Positions 6,025 through 12,006 of a stretch of DNA of 12,006 bases are shown piece by piece (positions within the stretch are counted from its first letter, which is position 1; every line of letters starts with the position of its first letter). Below the pieces are notes generated by a model. The model was not told the origin of the DNA. It was given only the letters and a program-made list of their open reading frames with translations, and searched no databases. Source of the DNA: Flavobacteriales bacterium (GTDB lineage Bacteria > Bacteroidota > Bacteroidia > Flavobacteriales_F > PHOS-HE28); contig JAGQVR010000069.1 in NCBI GenBank assembly GCA_020437875.1, positions 1 through 12,006 on the forward strand. Reading direction: 5' to 3'. The position numbers and the translations under genes were made by a program.

Positions 6025-6834
6025 TTAGCTATTACGGTTGTTACCACCGCGACGATCGCCGCCACGGCCTTCTCCACGACGTTCTCCTCCGCGACGATCA
6101 CCACCCGGACCACGGCGGTCACCGCCACGACGATCCGGACGATCACCGCCCATGCGGCCACCGGGTGCGGTGCCCTTGGCCTGGCCCTGGTTGGGGCTCA
6201 GGTCACGCTTGCCATACACCTCGCCGCGCATGATCCAGCACTTCACCCCGATACGACCCATCTTGGTGTGCGCCTCGGTGATGGCGAAGTCGATGTCGGC
6301 ACGCAACGTGTGCAGGGGCACACGGCCGTCCCGGTACTTCTCGGTGCGGGCGATCTCGGCGCCGTTCAAGCGGCCGCTCACCTGCAGTTTGATGCCTTCG
6401 GCCCCCATGCGCATCGTGCTGGCCATCGCCATCTTCATGGCGCGGCGGAAGCTGATGCGACCCTCGAGCTGGCGCGCGATGCTGTCGGCCACCAGACGGG
6501 CATCCAGTTCCGGACGCTTGATCTCGAAGATGTTGATCTGGACGTCCTTGCCCGTGAGCTTCTTCAGCTCCTCGCGCAGCTTGTCCACCTCGGCGCCGCC
6601 CTTGCCGATGATGACGCCGGGGCGGGCGGTGTTGATCGTCACGGTCACCAGCTTCAGGGTGCGCTCGATCAGGATCTTGGCCACGCTCGCCTTCTTCAGG
6701 CGGGCCATGAGGTAGGCGCGGATCTGCTCGTCCTCGACCAGCTTGTCCGTGTATTTCTTACCGCCGTACCAGTTGCTGTCCCAGCCTTTGATGAAGCCGA
6801 GGCGCTGGCCGATCGGGTGTGCTTTCTGTCCCAT
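6025..6834 (-). CDS. rpsC: 30S ribosomal protein S3 with Arg/Gly-rich tail
   Basis: S3 forms part of the mRNA entry channel in the small-subunit head. The 269-residue product (233 in E. coli) starts MGQKAHPIGQRLGFIKGWDS. Its type II KH domain has GVIIGKGG at residues 73-80. Helicase-associated basic residues are kept in FRRAMK (129-134; the E. coli equivalents are Arg131, Arg132 and Lys135). The C-terminal domain has GRLNGAEIARTE (154-165) and GVKCWIMRGEVYGKRDL (196-212). From residue 225 the protein departs from the E. coli form into a 45-residue tail of G, R, D, E and N with repeated GGDRRG units. Low-complexity tails on S3 occur in some relatives. The start at 6834 is 16 bases after rplV. 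Confidence 0.98.
   Translation of the reverse strand: MGQKAHPIGQRLGFIKGWDSNWYGGKKYTDKLVEDEQIRAYLMARLKKASVAKILIERTLKLVTVTINTARPGVIIGKGGAEVDKLREELKKLTGKDVQINIFEIKRPELDARLVADSIARQLEGRISFRRAMKMAMASTMRMGAEGIKLQVSGRLNGAEIARTEKYRDGRVPLHTLRADIDFAITEAHTKMGRIGVKCWIMRGEVYGKRDLSPNQGQAKGTAPGGRMGGDRPDRRGGDRRGPGGDRRGGERRGEGRGGDRRGGNNRNS
6028..6162 (-). repeat. GGDRRG-type repeats encoding the S3 C-terminal tail
   Basis: The last 45 codons of rpsC encode imperfect repeats of GGDRRG/GGERRG, three of them exact GGDRRG, ending in GGNNRNS. At DNA level the 11-base word ccgcgacgatc occurs at 6047-6057 and 6089-6099. Synonymous codons differ between copies, so the repeat is kept at protein level more than as DNA. 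The tail is intrinsically disordered and strongly positive by composition. It is in frame, with no sign of frameshift. Confidence 0.8.
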
Positions 6835-6850
6835 GGTAGTAGTTCTCGGC

Positions 6851-7249
6851 TTACGCTTCTTTGGTGTCGACGATGAGGCTCACGTGGTTGCTGCGCTTCT
6901 TCATGCGGTAGGCGCGTCCCTGCGGAGCGGGAAGCATGCGCTTCAGACCGCGGGCCTCGTTCACCTGCACGCTCTTCACGAACAGCCCGGCCTCATCGGC
7001 CTTCTGCCCTTCGTTCTTCGCCTGCCAGTTGCTCACCGCGCTCAGCAACAGCTTCTCCAGGTCGCGGCTGCTGTGGCGGGTGCTGAAGCGGAGGATGCCC
7101 AGGGCCTTCTCCACCTCCACACCGCGGATCAGATCGGCCACCTGGCGCATCCGGCGCGGGCTGGTGGGCACGTTGCGCAGGTGTGCGATGGCCACGGTCT
7201 TCATGGCCTCCTTGCGCGCATCGGCTGCTAGTTTCTTACGCTGTCCCAT
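6851..7249 (-). CDS. rplV: 50S ribosomal protein L22
   Basis: L22 lines the peptide exit tunnel, and its long beta-hairpin forms part of the constriction with L4. The 132-residue product (110 in E. coli) has an N-terminal extension of about 20 residues, MGQRKKLAADARKEAMKTVA. The core has LRNVPTSPRRMRQVADLIRG and LEKLLLSAVSNWQAKNEG. The tunnel hairpin is ARGLKRMLPAPQGRAYRMKK followed by RSNHVSLIV. The hairpin tip has no insertion or deletion of the kind linked to macrolide resistance in other species. The start at 7249 is 6 bases after rpsS. Confidence 0.98.
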   Translation of the reverse strand: MGQRKKLAADARKEAMKTVAIAHLRNVPTSPRRMRQVADLIRGVEVEKALGILRFSTRHSSRDLEKLLLSAVSNWQAKNEGQKADEAGLFVKSVQVNEARGLKRMLPAPQGRAYRMKKRSNHVSLIVDTKEA

Positions 7250-7255
7250 CTGTCC

Positions 7256-7525
7256 TTAGTTCTTCTTGTTACCGGAATGGCCACGGTAGGTGCGCGTCGG
7301 GGCGAATTCGCCCAGCTTGTGGCCCACCATGTTCTCGGTCACGTAGACCGGGATGAACTTGTTGCCATTGTGCACCGCGATGGTCAGTCCCACGAATTCG
7401 GGGCTGATGGTGCTGGCGCGCGACCAGGTCTTGATCACGTTCTTCTTGCCGGAGGTCTGTGCATCACCCACACGCTTCGCGAGCTTGTAGTGGATGAACG
7501 GCGGTTTCTTGAGTGAACGGCTCAT
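7256..7525 (-). CDS. rpsS: 30S ribosomal protein S19
   Basis: S19 sits in the small-subunit head beside S13 and contacts the A-site finger of the large subunit. The 89-residue product (92 in E. coli) starts MSRSLKKPPFIHYKLAKRV. It carries KNVIKTWSRASTISPEFVGL, then TIAVHNGNKFIPVYVTENMV and GHKLGEFAPTRTYRGHSGNK, the strongest S19 signature. The start is 12 bases after rplB. The spacer ends with GATAGCAC immediately before ATG, a word that also occurs upstream of rplC. Confidence 0.99.
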   Translation of the reverse strand: MSRSLKKPPFIHYKLAKRVGDAQTSGKKNVIKTWSRASTISPEFVGLTIAVHNGNKFIPVYVTENMVGHKLGEFAPTRTYRGHSGNKKN

Positions 7526-7537
7526 GTGCTATCTGGA

Positions 7538-8377
7538 TCAGGCGCCCTTCTTGGCGTTGATGCGTTCGAGGATGAAACGGTTGCTGCGGTTCTTCGGCGC
7601 GCGGGTCTTCTTGCCCTTCGCCAGCAGACCCTTGCGGCTGCGTGGGTGACCACCCGAAGCACGGCCCTCACCACCACCCATCGGGTGATCGACCGGGTTC
7701 ATGGCCACCGCGCGGGTGCGGGGACGACGACCCTGCCAGCGGCTGCGGCCGGCCTTGCCGCTCTTCTGGAGCATGTGCTCGGCGTTGCCCACGCTGCCCA
7801 CGGTCGCCATGCAGGCCACCAGGACCATGCGCAGTTCGCCGCTCGGCATCTTCAGCGTGGCGTACTTGCCTTCACGTGCGCTCAGCTGGGCGAAGGTGCC
7901 CGCGCTCCGCGCGATCGCACCACCCTTGCCGGGCTGCAGTTCGATGTTGTGCACCACGGTACCCAGGGGGATCTCGCTCAGCGGAAGCGTATTGCCCACC
8001 TCGGGCGGAACACCGCTCTTGCCGCTCATCACCTCCTGGCCCACCTGCAGACCGTTCGGGGCCAGCATGTATCGCTTCTCGCCATCGGCGTAGAACAGCA
8101 GGGCGATGCGTGCCGTACGGTTCGGATCGTACTCGATCGTCTTCACCGTGGCCGGGACGCCATGCTTGTCGCGCTTCAGGTCGATCTCGCGATAGCGCTG
8201 TTTGTGACCACCGCCGATGTAGCGCATGGTCATCTTGCCTTGCTGGTTGCGACCACCGCTCTTGTTGGTACCGCTGGTCAGCGACTTCTCCGGCACACGC
8301 GTGGTGATGCCTTCGAAGTCCGTGATCACCTTGTGACGGGTGCCGGGGGTTACCGGATTGAGTTTACGTACGCCCAT
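7538..8377 (-). CDS. rplB: 50S ribosomal protein L2
   Basis: L2 is essential for subunit association and for peptidyl transferase activity. The 279-residue product (273 in E. coli) has the N-terminal OB-like domain with KSGGRNQQGKMTMRYIGGGH (39-58), then IEYDPNRTARIALLFYADGE and YMLAPNGLQVGQ. The SH3-like second domain contains PGKGGAIARSAGTFAQL (149-165) and the catalytic-site loop AMNPVDHPMGGGEGRASGGH (225-244). His231 in VDHP aligns with E. coli His229, implicated in peptidyl transfer, and is retained. The following HPM, where E. coli has HPH, is a Bacteroidota-like variant as I remember it. The C-terminal tail is basic. The start lies 20 bases after rplW, preceded by GGTAGCACCGAATAGCA. 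Confidence 0.99.
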   Translation of the reverse strand: MGVRKLNPVTPGTRHKVITDFEGITTRVPEKSLTSGTNKSGGRNQQGKMTMRYIGGGHKQRYREIDLKRDKHGVPATVKTIEYDPNRTARIALLFYADGEKRYMLAPNGLQVGQEVMSGKSGVPPEVGNTLPLSEIPLGTVVHNIELQPGKGGAIARSAGTFAQLSAREGKYATLKMPSGELRMVLVACMATVGSVGNAEHMLQKSGKAGRSRWQGRRPRTRAVAMNPVDHPMGGGEGRASGGHPRSRKGLLAKGKKTRAPKNRSNRFILERINAKKGA

Positions 8378-8397
8378 TGCTATTCGGTGCTACCGGG

Positions 8398-8691
8398 TCA
8401 GATGCTGGAGTAGAGGTCGATGGTCTCGCCCGCCTTCACCGTCACGATGGCTTTCTTGAAGCTCGGCGTGCGGCCGTGGAGGATGAGGCTCTTGGTGTAA
8501 CGCGTGCGGTTCTTGCCGCGGCAGATCATGGTGCGTACGCCCGTCACGGTGACGTTGTACTCCTTCTCCACCGCCTGCTTGATCTGCACCTTGTTGCTCG
8601 TGCGGGCCACTTCGAACCCGTAACGGCCTTCCTTCTCGCCTTGGGCCGTCATCTTCTCAGTGACGATCGGTCGGATGATGATCTGGCTCAT
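8398..8691 (-). CDS. rplW: 50S ribosomal protein L23
   Basis: L23 lies at the peptide tunnel exit and is the main docking point for trigger factor and SRP. The 97-residue product (100 in E. coli) starts MSQIIIRPIVTEKMTAQGEK, with the RPIVTEK motif typical of the family. YGFEVARTSNKVQIKQAVEK is the conserved helix region. VTVTGVRTMICRGKNRTRYT and PSFKKAIVTVKAGETIDLYS form the long loop and final strand. A typical glutamate for trigger factor contact lies in the N-terminal part in homologues. The ATG is only 3 bases after the rplD stop (TAAGCCATG). Confidence 0.98.
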   Translation of the reverse strand: MSQIIIRPIVTEKMTAQGEKEGRYGFEVARTSNKVQIKQAVEKEYNVTVTGVRTMICRGKNRTRYTKSLILHGRTPSFKKAIVTVKAGETIDLYSSI

Positions 8692-8694
8692 GGC

Positions 8695-9324
8695 TTACTT
8701 GGTGAGGATGGTTTCCAGCGGTGCGATCGCGTCCTTCACGATCAGCAGGCCGTTGGCGTTCATGATGTCGTAGGTGTTCAGCTCGCTGGCCACCACCACG
8801 CGGGTGTTCTGGATGTTGCGGGCGCTGAGCACGATGTTGTCATCCTTGCTGGGCACCACCAGCACGCTCTTGCGGCTGTTCAGCTGGAAGGCCTTCAGGA
8901 TGGCGGCGAACTCGCTCGTCTTCGGGGCGCTCAGCGATACGCTGTCGATCACCTTCAACGATCCGTCCTTCGCCTTGTAGGTGAGGGCGCTGCGGCGGGC
9001 CAGGTCCTTCACCTTCTTGTTCAGTTTGAAATGGTAGTCGCGGGGCTTGGGGCCGAACACGCGTGCACCACCCTTGAACAGCGGGCTCTTGATGCTGCCT
9101 TTGCGGCTGCCGCCCGTGCCCTTCTGGCGGTGCAGCTTCTTCGTGCTGCCGCTCACCTCGCTCTTCTCCAAGGTCTTGGCCGTGCCTTGACGCTTGTTGG
9201 CCAGGTGCTGTTTCACGTCCAGCCAGATGGCGTGGTCGTTCGGCTCGATCGCGAACACCGCGTCGTTCAGCTTGGCCTTCTTGCCGGTGGACTTGCCGTC
9301 CTTGCCGTGGATCTCGAGTTCCAT
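8695..9324 (-). CDS. rplD: 50S ribosomal protein L4
   Basis: L4 reaches into the peptide exit tunnel and, in E. coli, represses its own operon through the S10 leader. The 209-residue product (201 in E. coli) has a short N-terminal strand region (MELEIHGKDGKSTGKKAKL). The extended tunnel loop is EVSGSTKKLHRQKGTGGSRK followed by GSIKSPLFKGGARVFGPKPR (about residues 56-95). The globular C-terminal domain contains LARRSALTYKAKDGSLKVID and NTYDIMNANGLLIVKDAI. There is no long untranslated leader before rpsJ in this window, so an E. coli-type L4 attenuation site is not visible. The ATG follows the rplC stop by one base (TAAGATG), so coupling is very likely. Confidence 0.98.
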   Translation of the reverse strand: MELEIHGKDGKSTGKKAKLNDAVFAIEPNDHAIWLDVKQHLANKRQGTAKTLEKSEVSGSTKKLHRQKGTGGSRKGSIKSPLFKGGARVFGPKPRDYHFKLNKKVKDLARRSALTYKAKDGSLKVIDSVSLSAPKTSEFAAILKAFQLNSRKSVLVVPSKDDNIVLSARNIQNTRVVVASELNTYDIMNANGLLIVKDAIAPLETILTK

Positions 9325-9325
9325 C

Positions 9326-9943
9326 TTATTTCCAGATGATCACGATGCTGCCCTTGGGACCGGGTACGGTACCCTTGAGAAGCAACAGGTTCTTACCAGC
9401 GTCCACCTTCACCACCTTCAGGTTCTCGGTGGTCACTTTGTTCCCGCCCGTGCGGCCGGCCATGCGCAGACCCTTGAACACGCGGCTCGGGTACGAGCTG
9501 CCGCCCAAGGAACCCGGTGCACGGTTCCGGTCATGTTGGCCGTGCGTGCCTTCGCCCACACCGCTGAAGCCGTGACGCTTCACAACGCCTTGGAAACCCT
9601 TGCCCTTGCTGTTGCCGGTCACGGTCACGAAGCTGCCCTCCTCGAAGATGTCGAGACCCACGGTCTCACCCAGCTTCAGTTCGGTCTCGAACTCCTTGAA
9701 CTCGTGCGCCTTCACCTTCGGGGTGGTGTTCGCCTTCTTGAAATGGCCCATCAATGCGGCCGGGGTGTTCTTCTCGCGACGCTCGCCGTAGGAGAGCTGA
9801 ACGGCCTGGTAGCCGTCCTTCTCCAGGGTCTTCACGTGGGTCACCACGTTGGGTGCCGCCTCGATCACCGTGCATGCCACCATCGACCCGTCCGAGTCGT
9901 ACAGGCTGGTCATGCCGATCTTCTTTCCAATGAGTCCGCTCAT
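9326..9943 (-). CDS. rplC: 50S ribosomal protein L3
   Basis: L3 is an early assembly protein with a long arm close to the peptidyl transferase centre. The 205-residue product (209 in E. coli) begins MSGLIGKKIGMTSLYDSDGS and has VTVTGNSKGKGFQGVVKRHG (106-125). The arm HGQHDRNRAPGSLGGSSYPS (134-153) is followed by RVFKGLRMAGRTGGNKVT. In E. coli the arm carries Gln150 in GSIGQNQ, methylated by PrmB. Here the aligned residue is Gly148 in GSLGGSS, so that modification site is absent. The protein ends LLLLKGTVPGPKGSIVIIWK. The start is 19 bases after rpsJ, and the spacer contains GATAGCAC. Confidence 0.99.
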   Translation of the reverse strand: MSGLIGKKIGMTSLYDSDGSMVACTVIEAAPNVVTHVKTLEKDGYQAVQLSYGERREKNTPAALMGHFKKANTTPKVKAHEFKEFETELKLGETVGLDIFEEGSFVTVTGNSKGKGFQGVVKRHGFSGVGEGTHGQHDRNRAPGSLGGSSYPSRVFKGLRMAGRTGGNKVTTENLKVVKVDAGKNLLLLKGTVPGPKGSIVIIWK

Positions 9944-9962
9944 GGCTGTGTGGTGCTATCGG

Positions 9963-10268
9963 TCAGACTTTGATCTCCACATCCACGCCGCTCGGGAGCT
10001 CGAGCTTCATCAGGGCATCGATCGTCTTGGAGGACGAGCTGTAGATGTCCATCATGCGTTTGTAACTGCACAGTTGGAACTGCTCGCGCGCCTTCTTGTT
10101 GACGTGCGGCGAGCGGAGCACCGTGAACATGCGCTTGTGGGTCGGCAGGGGAATGGGTCCACTGACGACAGCGCCCGTGCTCTTCACCGTCTTTACGATC
10201 TTCTCGGCGCTCTTGTCGACGAGGTTGTGATCGTACGACCGCAGCTTGATCCTGATCTTTTGGGTCAT
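9963..10268 (-). CDS. rpsJ: 30S ribosomal protein S10 (NusE)
   Basis: S10 belongs to the head of the small subunit and also acts as NusE, joining NusB in transcription antitermination. The 101-residue product (103 in E. coli) starts MTQKIRIKLRSYDHNLVDKS. Its core contains GAVVSGPIPLPTHKRMFTVL and RSPHVNKKAREQFQLCSYKR, then DALMKLELPSGVDVEIKV. The start at ATG 10268 matches family length. A GTG 33 bases upstream would add 11 unrelated residues and overlap fusA, so I rejected it. The gap to fusA is just 13 bases, with CGCAAGAAGCG before ATG and no clear Shine-Dalgarno. Confidence 0.98.
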   Translation of the reverse strand: MTQKIRIKLRSYDHNLVDKSAEKIVKTVKSTGAVVSGPIPLPTHKRMFTVLRSPHVNKKAREQFQLCSYKRMMDIYSSSSKTIDALMKLELPSGVDVEIKV

Positions 10269-10281
10269 CGCTTCTTGCGGG

Positions 10282-12006
10282 TTATGCTGATACTTTGCCA
10301 CGCACCTTGGCCAGGACGGCTTCGGTGATGTTATTGGGGGCCGGAACGTAATGGCTGAACTCCATGGTGCTGCTCGCGCGGCCGGAGCTCAGGGTGCGGA
10401 GGCTGGTGACGTAGCCGAACATCTCGCTCAGCGGCACTTCGCCCTTGATGGCCTTGGCACCGCTGCGGTCCTCCATCCCCAGGATGGTGCCGCGGCGACG
10501 GTTCAGGTCACCCACGATATCGCCCATGTTCTCCTCGGGCGTGATCACCTCGATCTTCATGATCGGCTCCATCAGCACCGGCTTGCACTTGGGCACGGCG
10601 GCGCGGAAGGCGGACTTGGCGCAGATCTCGAAGCTCAACGCATCGGAGTCCACGTTGTGGAACGAACCGTCGTACAGGGTCACCTTCAGGCTCTCCATCG
10701 GGTAACCGGCGAGCACGCCGTTCTTCAAGCTGGCCTCGAAGCCCTTCTGTACGGGTCCGATGAATTCCTTCGGGATGGAACCGCCCTTGATCTCGTCGAT
10801 GAACTCCAGGCCGCTCTTCTCCTTGTCCGTCTGCGGCTCGATGCGCACGTGGATGTCGGCGAACTTACCGCGACCACCGGTCTGCTTCTTGTACACCTCG
10901 CGATGCTCGGTTGTGCCGGTGATGGCTTCCTTGTACTTCACCTGCGGAGCACCCTGGTTGCATTCCACCTTGAACTCGCGCTTCATGCGGTCCACGAGGA
11001 TCTCCAGGTGCAGTTCGCCCATCCCGCTGATCACGGTCTGGCCGGTCTCCTCGTCCGTGTGCACCTTGAAGGTGGGGTCCTCCTCGGCCAGCTTCGCCAG
11101 TGCCGTACCCATCTTGTCCAGGTCGGCCTGGGTCTTGGGCTCGATGGCGATGCCGATCACCGGCTCGGGGAAGCTCATGCTCTCCAGCACGATCGGCTTG
11201 TCCTCCGAGCAAAGCGTGTCACCGGTGCGGATGTCCTTGAATCCAACGGCCGCTCCGATGTCGCCGGCCTCGATGACCTCGACAGGGTTCTGCTTGTTGG
11301 AGTGCATCTGGAAGATGCGGCTGATACGCTCCTTGTTGCCGGTGCGCATGTTCTTCACATAGCTGCCGGCAGGCACCGCACCGCTGTAGCAGCGGAAGAA
11401 GGCCAGGCGACCCACGTAGGGGTCCGTGGCGATCTTGAAGGCCAGGCTGGCCATCGGCTCATCGGCGCTCGGCTTGCGGGTGATCTCCTCACCGGTGTCC
11501 GGATCCGTACCGGTCACGGCTTCGATGTCCACCGGGCTCGGCAGGTAGGCCATCACCGCGTCCAGCATGGTCTGCACGCCCTTGTTCTTGAAGGCGCTGC
11601 CGCACAGGATCGGCGTGATGCTCATGCTGATCGCGCTCTTGCGGATGGCGTTCATGATCTCGGCTTCCGTCAGGGAGTCCGGATCATTGAAGTACTTCTC
11701 CATCAAGGTGTCGTCGCTCTCGGCAACGGCCTCGATGAGCTTGCCACGCCACTCCTCCACGGTCTCCTTCAGGTCTTCGGGGATCGCGACCTCGCTCCAG
11801 GTCATGCCCTGGTCGGCCTCGTTCCACACCATGCCGCGGTTGTTGATCAGGTCGACAACACCCTTGAAGTCCGCTTCGGCACCGATGGGCACCTGCAGGG
11901 GCACCGGGTTGGCGCCGAGGCGCTCCTTGATCTGGGCCACCACCTTGAAGAAGTCGGCGCCGCTGCGGTCCATCTTGTTGACGAAGCCGATGCGGGGCAC
12001 CTTGTA
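10282..12006 (-). CDS. fusA: Elongation factor G, C-terminal 574 residues (5' end outside window)
   Basis: EF-G is the GTPase that moves tRNA and mRNA through the ribosome after peptide bond formation, and it also works in ribosome recycling. The frame is open to the window edge and reads YKVPRIGFVNKMDRSGADFF; the GTG at 12000 is an internal valine, not a start. About 130 N-terminal residues (P-loop and switch regions) are missing compared with E. coli (704). Visible parts are G4 NKMD (fragment residues 10-13), the G5-like CGSAFKNKG near 135-142, domain II (RLAFFRCYSGAVPAGSYV) and domain III (SGMGELHLEILVDRMKREF). Domain IV has GGRGKFADIHVRIEP and GSFHNVDSD, with the His matching the tip His583. 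Domain V has PIMKIEVITPEENMGDIVGD. It is a canonical translocase form. No tuf lies between it and rpsJ. Confidence 0.98.
   Translation of the reverse strand, partial: YKVPRIGFVNKMDRSGADFFKVVAQIKERLGANPVPLQVPIGAEADFKGVVDLINNRGMVWNEADQGMTWSEVAIPEDLKETVEEWRGKLIEAVAESDDTLMEKYFNDPDSLTEAEIMNAIRKSAISMSITPILCGSAFKNKGVQTMLDAVMAYLPSPVDIEAVTGTDPDTGEEITRKPSADEPMASLAFKIATDPYVGRLAFFRCYSGAVPAGSYVKNMRTGNKERISRIFQMHSNKQNPVEVIEAGDIGAAVGFKDIRTGDTLCSEDKPIVLESMSFPEPVIGIAIEPKTQADLDKMGTALAKLAEEDPTFKVHTDEETGQTVISGMGELHLEILVDRMKREFKVECNQGAPQVKYKEAITGTTEHREVYKKQTGGRGKFADIHVRIEPQTDKEKSGLEFIDEIKGGSIPKEFIGPVQKGFEASLKNGVLAGYPMESLKVTLYDGSFHNVDSDALSFEICAKSAFRAAVPKCKPVLMEPIMKIEVITPEENMGDIVGDLNRRRGTILGMEDRSGAKAIKGEVPLSEMFGYVTSLRTLSSGRASSTMEFSHYVPAPNNITEAVLAKVRGKVSA

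Noticed and set aside
5838..6161. Val/Ala-rich, apparently membrane-like frame over the S3 tail
   Set aside because: It is the frameshifted reading of the repeat DNA that encodes the Arg/Gly tail; the hydrophobic look is an artefact of GC-rich codons, and it runs into L16.
7526..9339. Long plus-strand frames of 295 and 320 codons opposite L2, L23 and L4
   Set aside because: They are antisense shadows of canonical genes, with no recognisable product and His/Ala/Leu-rich composition.
9963..10301. Extended S10 start at a GTG 33 bases upstream
   Set aside because: It adds 11 residues not seen in S10 and overlaps the end of fusA; ATG at 10268 gives the standard N-terminus.
10282..12000. GTG at 12000 as the start of EF-G
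   Set aside because: The frame continues upstream to the window edge (YK before VPRIGFVNKMD), and this segment is internal to the EF-G GTPase domain.

Overview
The window is one uninterrupted stretch of translation genes, all read from the minus strand, so transcription runs from position 12006 down to 1. It holds the merged end of a str-type operon (fusA) followed by the S10 and spc ribosomal-protein clusters and the start of secY. In transcription order: fusA (5' end outside the window), rpsJ (S10), rplC (L3), rplD (L4), rplW (L23), rplB (L2), rpsS (S19), rplV (L22), rpsC (S3), rplP (L16), rpmC (L29), rpsQ (S17), rplN (L14), rplX (L24), rplE (L5), rpsN (S14), rpsH (S8), rplF (L6), rplR (L18), rpsE (S5), rpmD (L30), rplO (L15) and secY (3' end outside the window).

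The organism looks like a GC-rich member of the Bacteroidota, perhaps an uncultured Flavobacteriales-like lineage. This rests on remembered family sequences: the S10, L29, L18, S14 and L22 proteins read like Bacteroidota versions, L2 carries HPMGGGEGR where E. coli has HPHGGGEGR, fusA runs straight into rpsJ with no tuf between them, and almost no start codon has a Shine-Dalgarno sequence. Genus cannot be resolved from the sequence alone.

Layout: 1-935 is secY (first 311 codons). 932-4391 is the distal spc cluster, L15 back to L5. 4398-6019 holds L24, L14, S17, L29 and L16. 6025-10268 is S3 back to S10. 10282-12006 is the C-terminal four fifths of EF-G. Spacers are 1-49 bases, and two junctions overlap by 4 bases (rpmC/rpsQ and rplO/secY). 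No stretch longer than 49 bases lacks a gene, and I see no promoter, terminator, RNA gene, mobile element or CRISPR array. Stop codons are only TAA (14) and TGA (8); TAG is not used.

The genes work together: 13 encode large-subunit proteins, 7 small-subunit proteins, one the translocation GTPase, and the last the membrane channel that receives exported chains from the ribosome. This is a conserved core region, and I did not find a novel system. The points that merit a second look are small: two intergenic hairpins (before rpmD and before rpsH), short sequences repeated just upstream of several start codons, an Arg/Gly-rich tail on S3, and lineage-specific residues in L2 and L3.
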